Origin: a virus
Strand: one strand, 5' to 3'
IMG/VR virus record: IMGVR_UViG_3300050821_011445
Span: 1 to 23,117 of that record
Length of the DNA stretch: 23,117 nucleotides
The notes under the pieces are model-generated. The model made no database searches. It was given only the letters and a program-made list of their open reading frames with translations, and was not told where the DNA came from. Both the position numbers and the translations under genes were made by a program. This document shows positions 14,189 to 21,655 of the stretch, piece by piece; the stretch's first letter is position 1, and every line of letters begins with the position of its first letter.

Positions 14189-17100
14189 TGGGTTATCACC
14201 CTCGGGAACGGGGCGTTCGGGTTTCCGTTGACGGGGCTCACCTGGTTGTTCTGCGTCCACCGGACTTCCGCGCGTCCTTGCGGGACGTGGATGTTGCAGG
14301 TCCGGTGCAGGATCGAGCCGCCCTGCATGAACCGGTTCTTCTCCGGGTTCTGGCAGTAGTCGCACTTCTTCATCGGGTACTTGACCTTGACCACGGTGAC
14401 CGGCGGACCGCTCTTTGACAATGCGTCCACGGTGTCCGAGAAGCTCTTCACCACGACCTTCACGGGCTGCTTCTCGGCCTCGAACCTGTCGCAGACGTCC
14501 TCGGGGTCGATGGCGCCCTTGACCAGGGTGCACGAGCCGGGGCCGCGGAACATGACGCAGTTCTCGCACTTCCTGGAACCGATGGACGGGCGGTAGTGCA
14601 CCTCCGCCTTGGCCAGCTTGTTGCGCGCCTTCTCCAGCTTGTCCGACTTGATGGCGTCGTGGACGCGGTCCAGGCTTCCGCGGAGCTCCTTGCGCAGGGC
14701 CGGGTGGTCGTCCGACAGATGCTTGGGGTCCCACCACGCCAGGGATTCGACGTTGTCCCCGTCCGGGTCGTCAGGGTTGGTCACCTGGTCGCGCGCCCCG
14801 TTGATGGGCACCTTGTGCTCGTGCGGAACAGTCAGGACAAGGCCGTGGTAGACGTTGTCCGGGCTGCTCCAGTGGCCGGTGAACTCCCCCTTCGGGAGCT
14901 TCATTCCGGTTTCTTCCTGCCATTCCCGGATGCCTGCGGATTCAGGGGACTCGTCCAGCACCTCCCGCCGTCCGCCGGGGAACTCCCACTTTCCGGAAGC
15001 CGGGTCGCTGTGGTCGAGGCCGCGCTGGAGCATGAGCACCCGGCCGGTGTCGGCCGCCTTCACCGCCACACCGCCAGCGCCGACCAGCTTCAGCCTGCTC
15101 TTCCTGACTGCGCCGCCCTTGTCGCCGGGCTCGTATCCGGATCCGTCCGGGCTCCTGCTCACCAGCTGGTGGCTGTGCATGGTCTCCCAGGGGCCGGAAT
15201 CCTTGGCCACCTTTCCGATGAACACCACCGGATCGACGCCAGCCTGCTTGTACGCGAGGACGTGGTGATGTCCGTCCACGACGCGCAGGTGGCTGTGCCC
15301 GGGCGCCCGGACCACCACGACCGGCTTCTGGACACCGCTCCGGATGTTCTTGGCGAAGTGGTCCACCTTGGCCTGCTCGTGGTGGGCCGCCCAGCGCTTC
15401 TCGTCGGAGAAGTCGATGTCCGTGACGGGAACCCGGACGGGCCCGGTCCAGCTGGCGTCGTCCATCCAGTCCATGTACCTCTCGGGGAAGTCCGAGGACA
15501 TCTGCTTCTTCACCTTGGCCAGCACGCTGGTCTTGGCGACGCTGCGGTTCTTCAGACCGCCGGTGGATTTCGCCGGTGCGTTCTGGGACGCCCTCGTGGC
15601 GATGGTCGTGCGCCGGGCCGCCGGAGGCTGCGTGGACTTCACCGGTCCGGTGGACTTCGTCGGAGCCCCGGGCGCGGATCCCTTCTGCTTCCCGCCGGTC
15701 CCCACAACCTTCGCTGCGCGGTTGGTGGCCGTCGCCTGCGCAGCACCCTGGGCCGGGCTCTGCTGGCCCGTGGAGGGCGCCCCCGGGGCTCCACTGGCAC
15801 CGCCTGCCGGTGGCTTCATGGTGATGGGGTCCATGCGCTCGACGATGCTGCCCTGCGGCGCGGGGACGATGCCCTCCGCGTTCGCGTCCCGCGCGGTGCG
15901 CTGCGCGATGTCCTCTTCCGCCGCGGAGCTGGCCAGCAGGGTGTCGAGCTGCTGGTTGATGATCTGGTCCTCGATCGCCTCGTTGGCCGGGTTCTCCTCG
16001 CGGATCGGCAGCTTGGCGAACTCGCGCAGATGGTTCTCCAGCCCCATGTCCGGGAAGAGCTGCGCACCGGCTCCGGCCATGGAGGAGACCAGCGTGGCCA
16101 GGTCGGTGAGGGTGGGCTTCTGGACGATGTCGTGCCGGAATTTCGGGTACGGCCCGTTGTTGAGGCCGTTCATCCGGAACAGCAGCGGGACGGCCCGGTT
16201 GTTCAGCTCGTTCTCGATGTCGTTCAGGAAGGTCTCCAGCGCGGACTGGAACATGCTGGCCTTGGAGGTGGACAGCGCGTAGGAGCCGTTGTTCGTCGCG
16301 TCGTTTCCGAGCAGCAGGAAGTCCGCCAGCATCGTCATCGCGATACGGGACTCGTACCGGCTGATGATGGTGTCGGTGGGGAACTGCCGCGTTCCTCCGG
16401 AAGTCAGGAGCTTGAACGTGTAGAGCTCGTGACCCGCTTGGTCGTAGGCCTGCGGCCAGACGATTCCTTCCTGCTCGTCCCTCCGGACGTTCTGGACCAG
16501 CTTGACGACCGAGGCCACCATCGCCTGATCCGCCTCGCTGGCGTTCTCTCCCAGCATCTCCGCTGGGACCGTGGCGATCGGGATACCGGCCAGGTCGCGC
16601 TCGACGCCGATGGCCTCGATCTCCTCGATGCGCTTGAGGAAGTACCACGCCCGGTAGGCGCTGCGCAGAAGGGAGACGCCTTCGGGGTTGTCCTTCCAGG
16701 ACTTCGTGCGGAAGTGCAGGGACTTTCCGATGGGCAGGTAGCGCTCGGAATAGTCCGGAGCGGGGCGCTGCCACATGCCGATCGTCTTGCCGGTCTGCGG
16801 GGAGAAGTCCCACCTCCACCAGGATTCCTGGGCGATCGGCATCAGCTTCTCCCAGCCGTACAGGCCGTCGTTCCACTGGGAGGCGGTTGTTCCGAACTCG
16901 TCCACGACATCGTTGAACCTCTGCTTGTAGCAGATCTCGAACCAGGACCATCCGAAGATGAGCATCGAGTTCACTTCGGAAATGAAGTCCGGCCAGCTCA
17001 TCTCCATGTCGTCCTTGCAGGACTCCAGGAACTTCGCCCGCTGCTTGTCCCCCTTCGAGTCGCTGGCCGGTTCGACGCGCCACGCCACCTTGCGCATGAA

Positions 17101-17325
17101 CATGTCGATGGCGAAGATGACCGCTCCGATGACAGAGGAGTTCTGGTACATCTCCTGGTAGACGCTGACCGCCTTGCGGCCTGCCAGCTGCGGGAGCAGC
17201 TCCTCATAGATGTACCCGTAGGAGCGCTTCAGGCCGCTCTGGCCGAGCTGGACCGCGCCCAGACCCAAGCGCGGTTCGGCGCCGGAAAGCGTGGGCGTCT
17301 TCCTCACCTTCAGTTTCGGCGCCAC
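14185..17325 (-). CDS. Portal protein fused to ParB-like, Nudix and zinc-binding domains
   Basis: A 1046-aa protein starting at GTG 17325 with GAGG upstream; earlier in-frame codons overlap terminase. Residues about 1-500 are portal (DUF935/Mu gp29-like: SVYQEMYQNSSVIGAVIFA, MLIFGWSWFEICYKQR, LHFRTKSWKDNPEGVSLLR, TIISRYESRIAMTMLADFLL). A Pro/Ala/Gly/Thr linker covers about 500-610. A ParB-like domain follows (about 625-705; PVTDIDFSDEKRW, HLRVVDGHHHVLAYKQAG). A Nudix domain follows (about 745-880; WEFPGGRREVLDE with REWQEETG; the box has one extra residue between GG and the first catalytic Glu). Two Cys clusters end it: C-x2-C-x8-C-x12-C (about 915-942) and C-x2-C-x18-C-x2-H (about 986-1012). 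Normal portals are 400-550 aa. The frame is uninterrupted across all domains. Function of the additions is unknown. Confidence 0.9.
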   Translation of the reverse strand: MAPKLKVRKTPTLSGAEPRLGLGAVQLGQSGLKRSYGYIYEELLPQLAGRKAVSVYQEMYQNSSVIGAVIFAIDMFMRKVAWRVEPASDSKGDKQRAKFLESCKDDMEMSWPDFISEVNSMLIFGWSWFEICYKQRFNDVVDEFGTTASQWNDGLYGWEKLMPIAQESWWRWDFSPQTGKTIGMWQRPAPDYSERYLPIGKSLHFRTKSWKDNPEGVSLLRSAYRAWYFLKRIEEIEAIGVERDLAGIPIATVPAEMLGENASEADQAMVASVVKLVQNVRRDEQEGIVWPQAYDQAGHELYTFKLLTSGGTRQFPTDTIISRYESRIAMTMLADFLLLGNDATNNGSYALSTSKASMFQSALETFLNDIENELNNRAVPLLFRMNGLNNGPYPKFRHDIVQKPTLTDLATLVSSMAGAGAQLFPDMGLENHLREFAKLPIREENPANEAIEDQIINQQLDTLLASSAAEEDIAQRTARDANAEGIVPAPQGSIVERMDPITMKPPAGGASGAPGAPSTGQQSPAQGAAQATATNRAAKVVGTGGKQKGSAPGAPTKSTGPVKSTQPPAARRTTIATRASQNAPAKSTGGLKNRSVAKTSVLAKVKKQMSSDFPERYMDWMDDASWTGPVRVPVTDIDFSDEKRWAAHHEQAKVDHFAKNIRSGVQKPVVVVRAPGHSHLRVVDGHHHVLAYKQAGVDPVVFIGKVAKDSGPWETMHSHQLVSRSPDGSGYEPGDKGGAVRKSRLKLVGAGGVAVKAADTGRVLMLQRGLDHSDPASGKWEFPGGRREVLDESPESAGIREWQEETGMKLPKGEFTGHWSSPDNVYHGLVLTVPHEHKVPINGARDQVTNPDDPDGDNVESLAWWDPKHLSDDHPALRKELRGSLDRVHDAIKSDKLEKARNKLAKAEVHYRPSIGSRKCENCVMFRGPGSCTLVKGAIDPEDVCDRFEAEKQPVKVVVKSFSDTVDALSKSGPPVTVVKVKYPMKKCDYCQNPEKNRFMQGGSILHRTCNIHVPQGRAEVRWTQNNQVSPVNGNPNAPFPRVITQ

Positions 17326-17336
17326 TTGTCGGTACC

Positions 17337-18773
17337 TCAAATCTTCCAGGGTGAAGTCTCGCGTGTGATGGAGACGACCGAAGTGCTTCTGTTCTGGTTC
17401 CGCTTGCGGGCCACCCACGCCAGCGCCACGGAGGCGATGGTGTCGGGGAGGTGGGCGCTCGGCCCGATGTTGTAGAGGTTGTCCGCGGTCACGAACCGGA
17501 AATCGTCGTACATGCTCGTGATCCGCGGGGCGAGGAAGTTGTCGCCCTCCACGCCGGTCACGAACTCGGTAATCATATCCGTTCGGACCTTGCCGTTCAT
17601 AGAAATCTCGGTGAGATTGTCCCGGACGGTTCCACGCGGATAAACCAGATGGTCGCCGACAACAGATCCGACGCCGGTTCCGTCGGAGACGACATCGCCG
17701 CCGTACAGGGCCCAGCGCTTGTTCAAACGCTCGATCATCACAGGCCAGGGCCTGTTGTTTATCTTCTCGAACGCCGCGAGCTTCCACTGGCCGACCGTGG
17801 TGTCCCAGGTGGTGATGACCGTGAAGTCGCGGGACTTCGCCCAGTCCACCCCGGTCACGTAGTCGCGGTCCGGCCGGGGCTTCATGAACTGGTAGTACAT
17901 CCCCGGCTCGCCCTTGACCACGTCCCACCGGGGGTCGAACATCCGCTCCACCGCGGCCTCGTCCAGAGCACGGCCCTCGAAGTTAGGCTCCAAGATGTCG
18001 TACTCGTTCTTCCACATCTGGGAGGGAATTTCGAGTCGCTTGCGGTCGATCTCTTCGGGGTCGAGCCACCCGTCATAGACGTTCCCGTTCTTGTCCAGCT
18101 TTTTCGAGGTCTCTTTGTAGCACCAGGAATAGACCGGGTTACCCTTCTCAGCGAACTCTCGCTTGTAGTAGGTGACGGGTCCGTCCGGATAGGTGTGCGT
18201 ACTGGAGAAGATAGTGGACGTCTCGATACGTTCCCCGGTGAGGCGAGAAACTCCGCGCATAGGCTGGCCAAGGGCGGCCTGCACGATGTCTAGGTCGGCC
18301 TCGTCGATCTCGTCAATCCGCAGGCGGGAAGGGTGGGGTCCACGGACAGATGTCTGGGAAGCCATCAGTGTTCGCGCCTTGCCGCCGTTCGTCAGCTCGG
18401 TGTCGAACTTCGTCGGCGCCTTCACCAGCAGATACTTCGGAGCTTTCGGCTTGTGCCACAGGTCATTCATGGACGCCTGCACACGCATGGCCTGCGCACC
18501 GGAACCGCCGAGGATCGATACTTCCGCACCGAGGAACGTCATCTCCATCATGCCCAGCAAGGACATGGTGAACGTCTTGCCGGAGAAACCGCGAGATCCC
18601 AGCCACATCGACTGGGGACTGCGTGCGAAGAACCCGTTGCAGAAGGCCTCGAACGGGGTGTCGTGGTGCGGACACACCCGGACACGGGGAATCTTTATCC
18701 CCCACGTGGCAACGACAGCCCAGTAGAGTTCCTCGTCCGTCTGCGGAGGACGTTGGATGACGAATTGCGGCAT
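17337..18773 (-). CDS. terL: Terminase large subunit
   Basis: A 478-aa packaging motor, starting at ATG 18773 three bases after the preceding stop. No Shine-Dalgarno site is visible, so translation may depend on coupling to the 128-aa gene. The ATPase half carries a Walker A motif GSRGFSGKT (59-67), Walker B LRIDEIDE (151-158) and a coupling motif near STIFSSTHTYPDGP (186-199). The RNase H-like nuclease half has TGVDWAKS with Asp310, VVSDGTGVGS with Asp364 and HLPDTIASVALAW with Asp444, consistent with the metal-binding acidic triad. The enzyme cuts concatemeric DNA and pumps it through the portal, which is encoded next. A small terminase subunit is not recognised anywhere in the window. Confidence 0.96.
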   Translation of the reverse strand: MPQFVIQRPPQTDEELYWAVVATWGIKIPRVRVCPHHDTPFEAFCNGFFARSPQSMWLGSRGFSGKTFTMSLLGMMEMTFLGAEVSILGGSGAQAMRVQASMNDLWHKPKAPKYLLVKAPTKFDTELTNGGKARTLMASQTSVRGPHPSRLRIDEIDEADLDIVQAALGQPMRGVSRLTGERIETSTIFSSTHTYPDGPVTYYKREFAEKGNPVYSWCYKETSKKLDKNGNVYDGWLDPEEIDRKRLEIPSQMWKNEYDILEPNFEGRALDEAAVERMFDPRWDVVKGEPGMYYQFMKPRPDRDYVTGVDWAKSRDFTVITTWDTTVGQWKLAAFEKINNRPWPVMIERLNKRWALYGGDVVSDGTGVGSVVGDHLVYPRGTVRDNLTEISMNGKVRTDMITEFVTGVEGDNFLAPRITSMYDDFRFVTADNLYNIGPSAHLPDTIASVALAWVARKRNQNRSTSVVSITRETSPWKI

Positions 18774-18776
18774 GGG

Positions 18777-19163
18777 TTACGCCGGGAGGAACCGGGACAG
18801 CTGGCCGTTCATCCCCATGTAGTCGGCGACGAGCATGCCGGAGTACGTGGCAGTAGGAACCGTGCCACCAGTGACAAGGAGGACATCCGTACTTCCGTCC
18901 AGCGTCACGATGAACTCGTAGGGTGAATCCGGTGACCCGGACACCGCAGGTACAGGAAGAACCTGCGTGGCGCTGCCCACCTTGAACACGACGTTGTTCG
19001 CGTCCCCTGCCACCGGAGCAGTCCCGTAGAGACTCACATAGGCCCTGATCCGGTATTGCCCAGCCTGCGTCACCTGGTTTGTGTGGCTGAGAGTTACAAA
19101 AGTCGAGTTCGCTGAAGCTGCTGCCACGCCTTCAGAGACGATCGAGGTAATCGCAGAAGTCAT
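18777..19163 (-). CDS. Small beta-rich virion-like protein, unknown
   Basis: A 128-aa protein starting at ATG 19163 behind GGAAGGAGAG, the first gene after the structured gap. It has the look of a beta sandwich: TSIVSEGVAAASANSTFVTL, VTQAGQYRIRAYVSLYGTAP, NNVVFKVGSATQVLPVPAVS, YEFIVTLDGSTDVLLVTGG, YSGMLVADYMGMNG. There are few charges and no cysteine. Such proteins are usually virion surface proteins or fibre tips. A location upstream of terminase is odd for one and is where a small terminase subunit often sits, but the fold pattern does not suit a helical DNA-binding TerS. Its strong ribosome site and stop/start closeness to terminase suggest it also drives terminase translation. Confidence 0.8.
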   Translation of the reverse strand: MTSAITSIVSEGVAAASANSTFVTLSHTNQVTQAGQYRIRAYVSLYGTAPVAGDANNVVFKVGSATQVLPVPAVSGSPDSPYEFIVTLDGSTDVLLVTGGTVPTATYSGMLVADYMGMNGQLSRFLPA

Positions 19164-19186
19164 GTCTCTCCTTCCAAAAGGTTCGA

Positions 19187-19253
19187 GGGCGGGCGCAGGT
19201 CACCCGCGTGGGGGCGCCTTGCACCCCGGCGAAAACTGGGTTGACGCCCGCCC
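19187..19253 (-). promoter_or_regulatory. Strong imperfect inverted repeat / RNA structure in leader of the packaging operon
   Basis: Perfect 9-bp arms at 19187-19195 and 19245-19253 are extended inward by pairing of 19200-19205 with 19238-19244 (one bulged base). Inside lies a second hairpin, 19211-19217 with 19221-19227 and a 3-base loop. In the inner hairpin one pair is G-U on a minus-strand transcript but C-A on the plus strand, so it favours the minus-strand RNA. No U-tract follows the inner or outer stem, so it is not a standard intrinsic terminator. It lies between the basic 144-aa gene and the 128-aa gene. Possible roles are RNA processing or stability, attenuation, or a protein-binding DNA site. 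Confidence 0.5.
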
Positions 19254-19262
19254 CCGGAACAC

Positions 19263-19291
19263 ATGATAGAACAGGAGCTTGACTTTTCCGA
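19263..19291 (-). promoter_or_regulatory. Weak candidate promoter for the packaging/head operon
   Basis: The minus strand has TATCAT at 19263-19268 (TANNNT type -10), and 17 bases upstream a poor -35 match (TCGGAA, 19286-19291; 3 of 6 to TTGACA). Transcription would begin near 19255, right at the base of the inverted repeat. This is the only sizeable non-coding gap in the window (133 bp), which makes it the natural site for a late promoter. The -35 is weak, and phage late promoters often use non-consensus sites. Confidence 0.25.
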
Positions 19292-19296
19292 CTTCT

Positions 19297-19731
19297 CTAG
19301 TTCGGCGTCGGGTTCTTCTGCTGCTTGGTCAGCTTCTCCTTCGGCGCCTTCAGGGTCGGCATCTTCGGCGGCTTGGCCGTCGGAACGTGCGTGGCGACGG
19401 TGGACTTCGCGGAAGTCGTCCCCTTGCTGGTGGTCGGGCTCTTGGACGCGGCGTGCAGAAGGCTGCTCAGGCCTCGCAGCCCGCGCCCCCGGGGATGGGG
19501 GATCCTGCGCAGCTGCGGCCGGTTGCTGCTCTTCTTGCTGTCCTTCTTCGCCTTGTCTTCCGCCTTCTTCTTGTCTTCCTTGGCCTTCTGGGTGTCCTTC
19601 TTCGCCTTCTCCGCCGCCTTCTTGTCCTCGTTGGCGACGCGCTTCGGCTCCTTCGCCGCTTCCTTGTCCTCCCGGACGCGTTCTCCGGCCGCTGTGAGGC
19701 CGCCGTTGCCGCCCCGCGATCCCTGCCCCAT
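19297..19731 (-). CDS. Lys-rich basic protein, unknown
   Basis: A 144-aa protein. ATG 19731 is preferred over GTG 19734 because GGGAGG lies six bases before it. The stop of the 41-aa gene overlaps this start. After a Gly-rich start (GQGSRGGNGGLTAAGERV), residues about 20-68 are an alternating Lys/Glu/Asp/Ala helix (KRVANEDKKAAEKAKKDTQK) like a single charged helix or coiled coil. The C-terminal half is Pro/Thr/Ser/Lys-rich and basic (PTAKPPKMPTLKAPKEKLTK). It is the last gene before the structured gap. It could bind DNA or RNA electrostatically, akin to histone-like or packaging accessory proteins. No family is recognised, and composition alone supports the idea. Confidence 0.7.
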   Translation of the reverse strand: MGQGSRGGNGGLTAAGERVREDKEAAKEPKRVANEDKKAAEKAKKDTQKAKEDKKKAEDKAKKDSKKSSNRPQLRRIPHPRGRGLRGLSSLLHAASKSPTTSKGTTSAKSTVATHVPTAKPPKMPTLKAPKEKLTKQQKNPTPN

Positions 19732-19856
19732 CACTTGCCTCCCTGCTGCTTGTTACTCGGCTTGGGGACGCGCCGGAAGCCCTTGAGGATGACCTGCCGC
19801 GCCTTCTGCCCCTTGGTCCGAGCCGCCCGCTTGGCGGACCGCGCATTAGTCCCCAT
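19731..19856 (-). CDS. Small very basic peptide, 41 aa
   Basis: A 41-aa gene starting at ATG 19856, eleven bases inside the end of the ParB/DUF4417 gene, and ending with TGATG that overlaps the start of the Lys-rich gene. The sequence MGTNARSAKRAARTKGQK continues as ARQVILKGFRRVPKPSNKQQ, with about a third of residues Lys or Arg and a single acidic residue absent. Ribosome site is modest (GAGAGG, thirteen bases away). The tight overlaps on both sides argue that it is a real member of the operon. Length and charge suggest nucleic acid binding, but no family is recognised. Confidence 0.6.
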   Translation of the reverse strand: MGTNARSAKRAARTKGQKARQVILKGFRRVPKPSNKQQGGK

Positions 19857-21162
19857 CGTTCTCGAAACCTCTCGTCCGCTTCTTGGAACGGATCTGCCGC
19901 TGGCCCTTCACGGTGGTTCCGGAGTCGAGAAGCTCCCGGCGCCGGTTGGTCCGAGTTTCCACCCGCACGACTTCCGCGTCCAGACCGGCGCGCTTGACCA
20001 CCTCGTCGGCGTCGGTATGCCCGTAGACGAGGATCTGCTGGAATCCGATCTGCTCCTCCGCCTTCTTCAGAAGTCTGGCGGTGGTGCGGATGCGGTCCGT
20101 GTCTCCGCGAACGGTCTGCACCTGCGTGGCGACCACCGGAGCGCCTTCCGGGATGCACTCCAGGCAGAGTTCCAGGGCCTCGTCGCTACCGCCGTACTGG
20201 ATATCCGGGATGACCAGGATGTCCGCCTCTTGCCAGTACCGGGCCACGTAGGCGGAACGATAGGCAGCGTAAATCCACAGAGCTGCGGGCCACCCGGTAT
20301 TTATGCTGTAGTTCGGCATGATGCACGTGGTGATCCCGCAGTTCAGGATCTTCTTCGTGTTCATCGCCGGATCGGTGTAGAGCCCCTCGAAGTGGAAGTC
20401 CTCCGTGTAGAGGCTGAGAATGCTGCGATCGAAGGGGATACCCCGGTTCCCGGTGTGCCACTGAGAGACCCACCACTGGCTTTCATCCGCGGCTCGGTCG
20501 GCGTCCAGCTCGATGCCGCCCCACATGTCCAGCTTCTCCGGAAGTTTCTCCGGAATCCTGTCGAGGCGCAGCTCAGGTATGTCGTAGTTCTTGTCCGAGT
20601 CGAAAAGGACGTACCGGCTCAGGTCGTCCACACCACCGAGGTCGTCCGGGGCGTCCTCGATGCTGTCGATGGAGTCGAAGGGGTCCCGGTTCATCTCCAC
20701 CAGAAGTTTTCCCAGGGATTCCTCGTTGTACGTGGTGCCGATCAGGTGTCCCAGTTCCTTCTTCTGCTCGTCGAGGAGCTGCGCGAGGATCGTGGGATCG
20801 TAGGTGGCGTCGTCGCTGGAGCCGTTGAGAGCCAGGACGATCTTCCGCGCCCCCGCTTCGTCCACGTCCACCCACCGCACGTCCACCGTCTTTCGCTTGA
20901 TGGCGTGCAGGGCCTTGAGCCGGTGGTTCCCGCTGAGAATCTCGTTCGGCCTGCCGGTCTTGGTCCCGATGTTGACGACAATGTTCTCCAGGAACCCGTT
21001 CGCCTTCACACTCTCCGCGATCTTCTCGACGTTGCCGCGCCGCGGGTTGTTGTGGAAGTAGTTCAGGGTGGTTACGTCCACACCGGATTCGTAGACACCC
21101 TCGTCAGGAACGGCGCTTGCCTGCTCGCTCTTGGGCTGCGGCTTTCTCAGTTTTCCGGGCAC
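19846..21162 (-). CDS. ParB-like domain protein fused to DUF4417-like domain
   Basis: A 438-aa protein starting at GTG 21162, with GAGGAAG upstream, overlapping the resolvase gene by 59 bases. Residues about 28-130 are a ParB/Srx-type domain: LNYFHNNPRRGNVEKIAESV, GFLENIVVNIG, and EILSGNHRLKALHAIK with the G-N-H-R motif at 78-81 in the place of ParB G-E-R-R. Modern ParB proteins bind CTP here, while phage ParB-like domains are often annotated as nucleases. Residues about 250-390 match the DUF4417 type found in phages and plasmids (ILNCGITTCIMPNYSI, LWIYAAYRSAYVARYWQEAD, VIPDIQYGG). The C-terminus is basic. The combination suggests a DNA-handling protein working with the resolvase, which is inference. 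Confidence 0.85.
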   Translation of the reverse strand: MPGKLRKPQPKSEQASAVPDEGVYESGVDVTTLNYFHNNPRRGNVEKIAESVKANGFLENIVVNIGTKTGRPNEILSGNHRLKALHAIKRKTVDVRWVDVDEAGARKIVLALNGSSDDATYDPTILAQLLDEQKKELGHLIGTTYNEESLGKLLVEMNRDPFDSIDSIEDAPDDLGGVDDLSRYVLFDSDKNYDIPELRLDRIPEKLPEKLDMWGGIELDADRAADESQWWVSQWHTGNRGIPFDRSILSLYTEDFHFEGLYTDPAMNTKKILNCGITTCIMPNYSINTGWPAALWIYAAYRSAYVARYWQEADILVIPDIQYGGSDEALELCLECIPEGAPVVATQVQTVRGDTDRIRTTARLLKKAEEQIGFQQILVYGHTDADEVVKRAGLDAEVVRVETRTNRRRELLDSGTTVKGQRQIRSKKRTRGFENDGD

Positions 21163-21643
21163 GGATCTTCCTCGCCAGTAGTCGTTCGTGGAGGACGCCG
21201 TACCGGTGGATGGCGATGGCGTCGATCAGGTCTTGGTCCCCTTCCGCCAAATGATAGGCCTCCGGGCAGTTCTTCTCCACCCACTCCGCGACTTCCGGCT
21301 TCTTGGCGTTGCCCTTCCCGAGTACGGTTTTCTTCCAGTGACCGACGTTCACCAGCTTCAGCGGCACGCCGAAGTTACTGGCAGCAGCCATCACCGCTCC
21401 GCCGACCTGAGCCTGCACGACTGTGGAATGCACCCCGCCGACGCCGACCAGAGGAGCCTCCATGTAGATCACCGGATCTCCGCCGAAGTCCAGAAACGAA
21501 AAAACCTCCCTGTAGGCCGCACCCGTCGCCGAGTACAGCCCCGCAGGGAGGCTAATCGTGTGAAGTTCTGAGTCGTACCCGTCTTCGGACACGCACAGAG
21601 CTAGCTTCTTGGAGCTGGGGTCGATGCCGATGACTGTTCTCAT
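21104..21643 (-). CDS. RuvC-like Holliday junction resolvase
   Basis: A 179-aa RNase H-fold nuclease starting at ATG 21643, twelve bases after the preceding stop, without a clear ribosome site. The first strand has VIGIDPSSKKLALCV with catalytic Asp8; the second acidic site is VIYMEAP with Glu62; the final helix is EGDQDLIDAIAIHRYG with Asp138 and Asp141. That arrangement is the RuvC / crossover junction endonuclease type, which resolves four-way and branched DNA. The C-terminus is basic (RKIRARKTEKAAAQERAGKR), suited to DNA binding. In phages, such enzymes debranch concatemers before packaging, which agrees with its place near terminase. The 3' end overlaps the ParB-like gene. Confidence 0.88.
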   Translation of the reverse strand: MRTVIGIDPSSKKLALCVSEDGYDSELHTISLPAGLYSATGAAYREVFSFLDFGGDPVIYMEAPLVGVGGVHSTVVQAQVGGAVMAAASNFGVPLKLVNVGHWKKTVLGKGNAKKPEVAEWVEKNCPEAYHLAEGDQDLIDAIAIHRYGVLHERLLARKIRARKTEKAAAQERAGKRRS

Positions 21644-21655
21644 CTGGCCAGGATA

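Noticed and set aside
14942-17083. 713-aa minus-strand frame inside the portal gene
   Set aside because: Arg/Gly/His/Pro-rich out-of-frame shadow with no domain signature, fully contained in the portal gene.
14596-17475. Very long plus-strand open frame (959 aa) opposite the portal gene
   Set aside because: It is antisense to a gene with clear domains, its product is Val/Gly/Arg/Leu-rich low complexity, and this is the usual effect of G/C-ending codons on the opposite strand. The same applies to plus-strand frames at 6254-8338, 8199-9869, 10756-12933 and 19279-21555.
17326-17928. N-terminal extension of the portal frame into the terminase gene
   Set aside because: The extension overlaps the terminase nuclease domain in another frame and its sequence is Arg/His/Gly-rich with no homology pattern. 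GTG 17325 with GAGG upstream is the sensible start.
19187-19253. Intrinsic terminator
   Set aside because: The stem is strong and G/C-rich but neither strand has a U-tract right after it, so it was kept only as a structured regulatory candidate.
19560-19680. Repeated AAG/GCC-rich DNA as a tandem repeat array
   Set aside because: The repetition comes from Lys/Ala/Glu codons of the charged helix in the 144-aa protein and has no fixed unit length.
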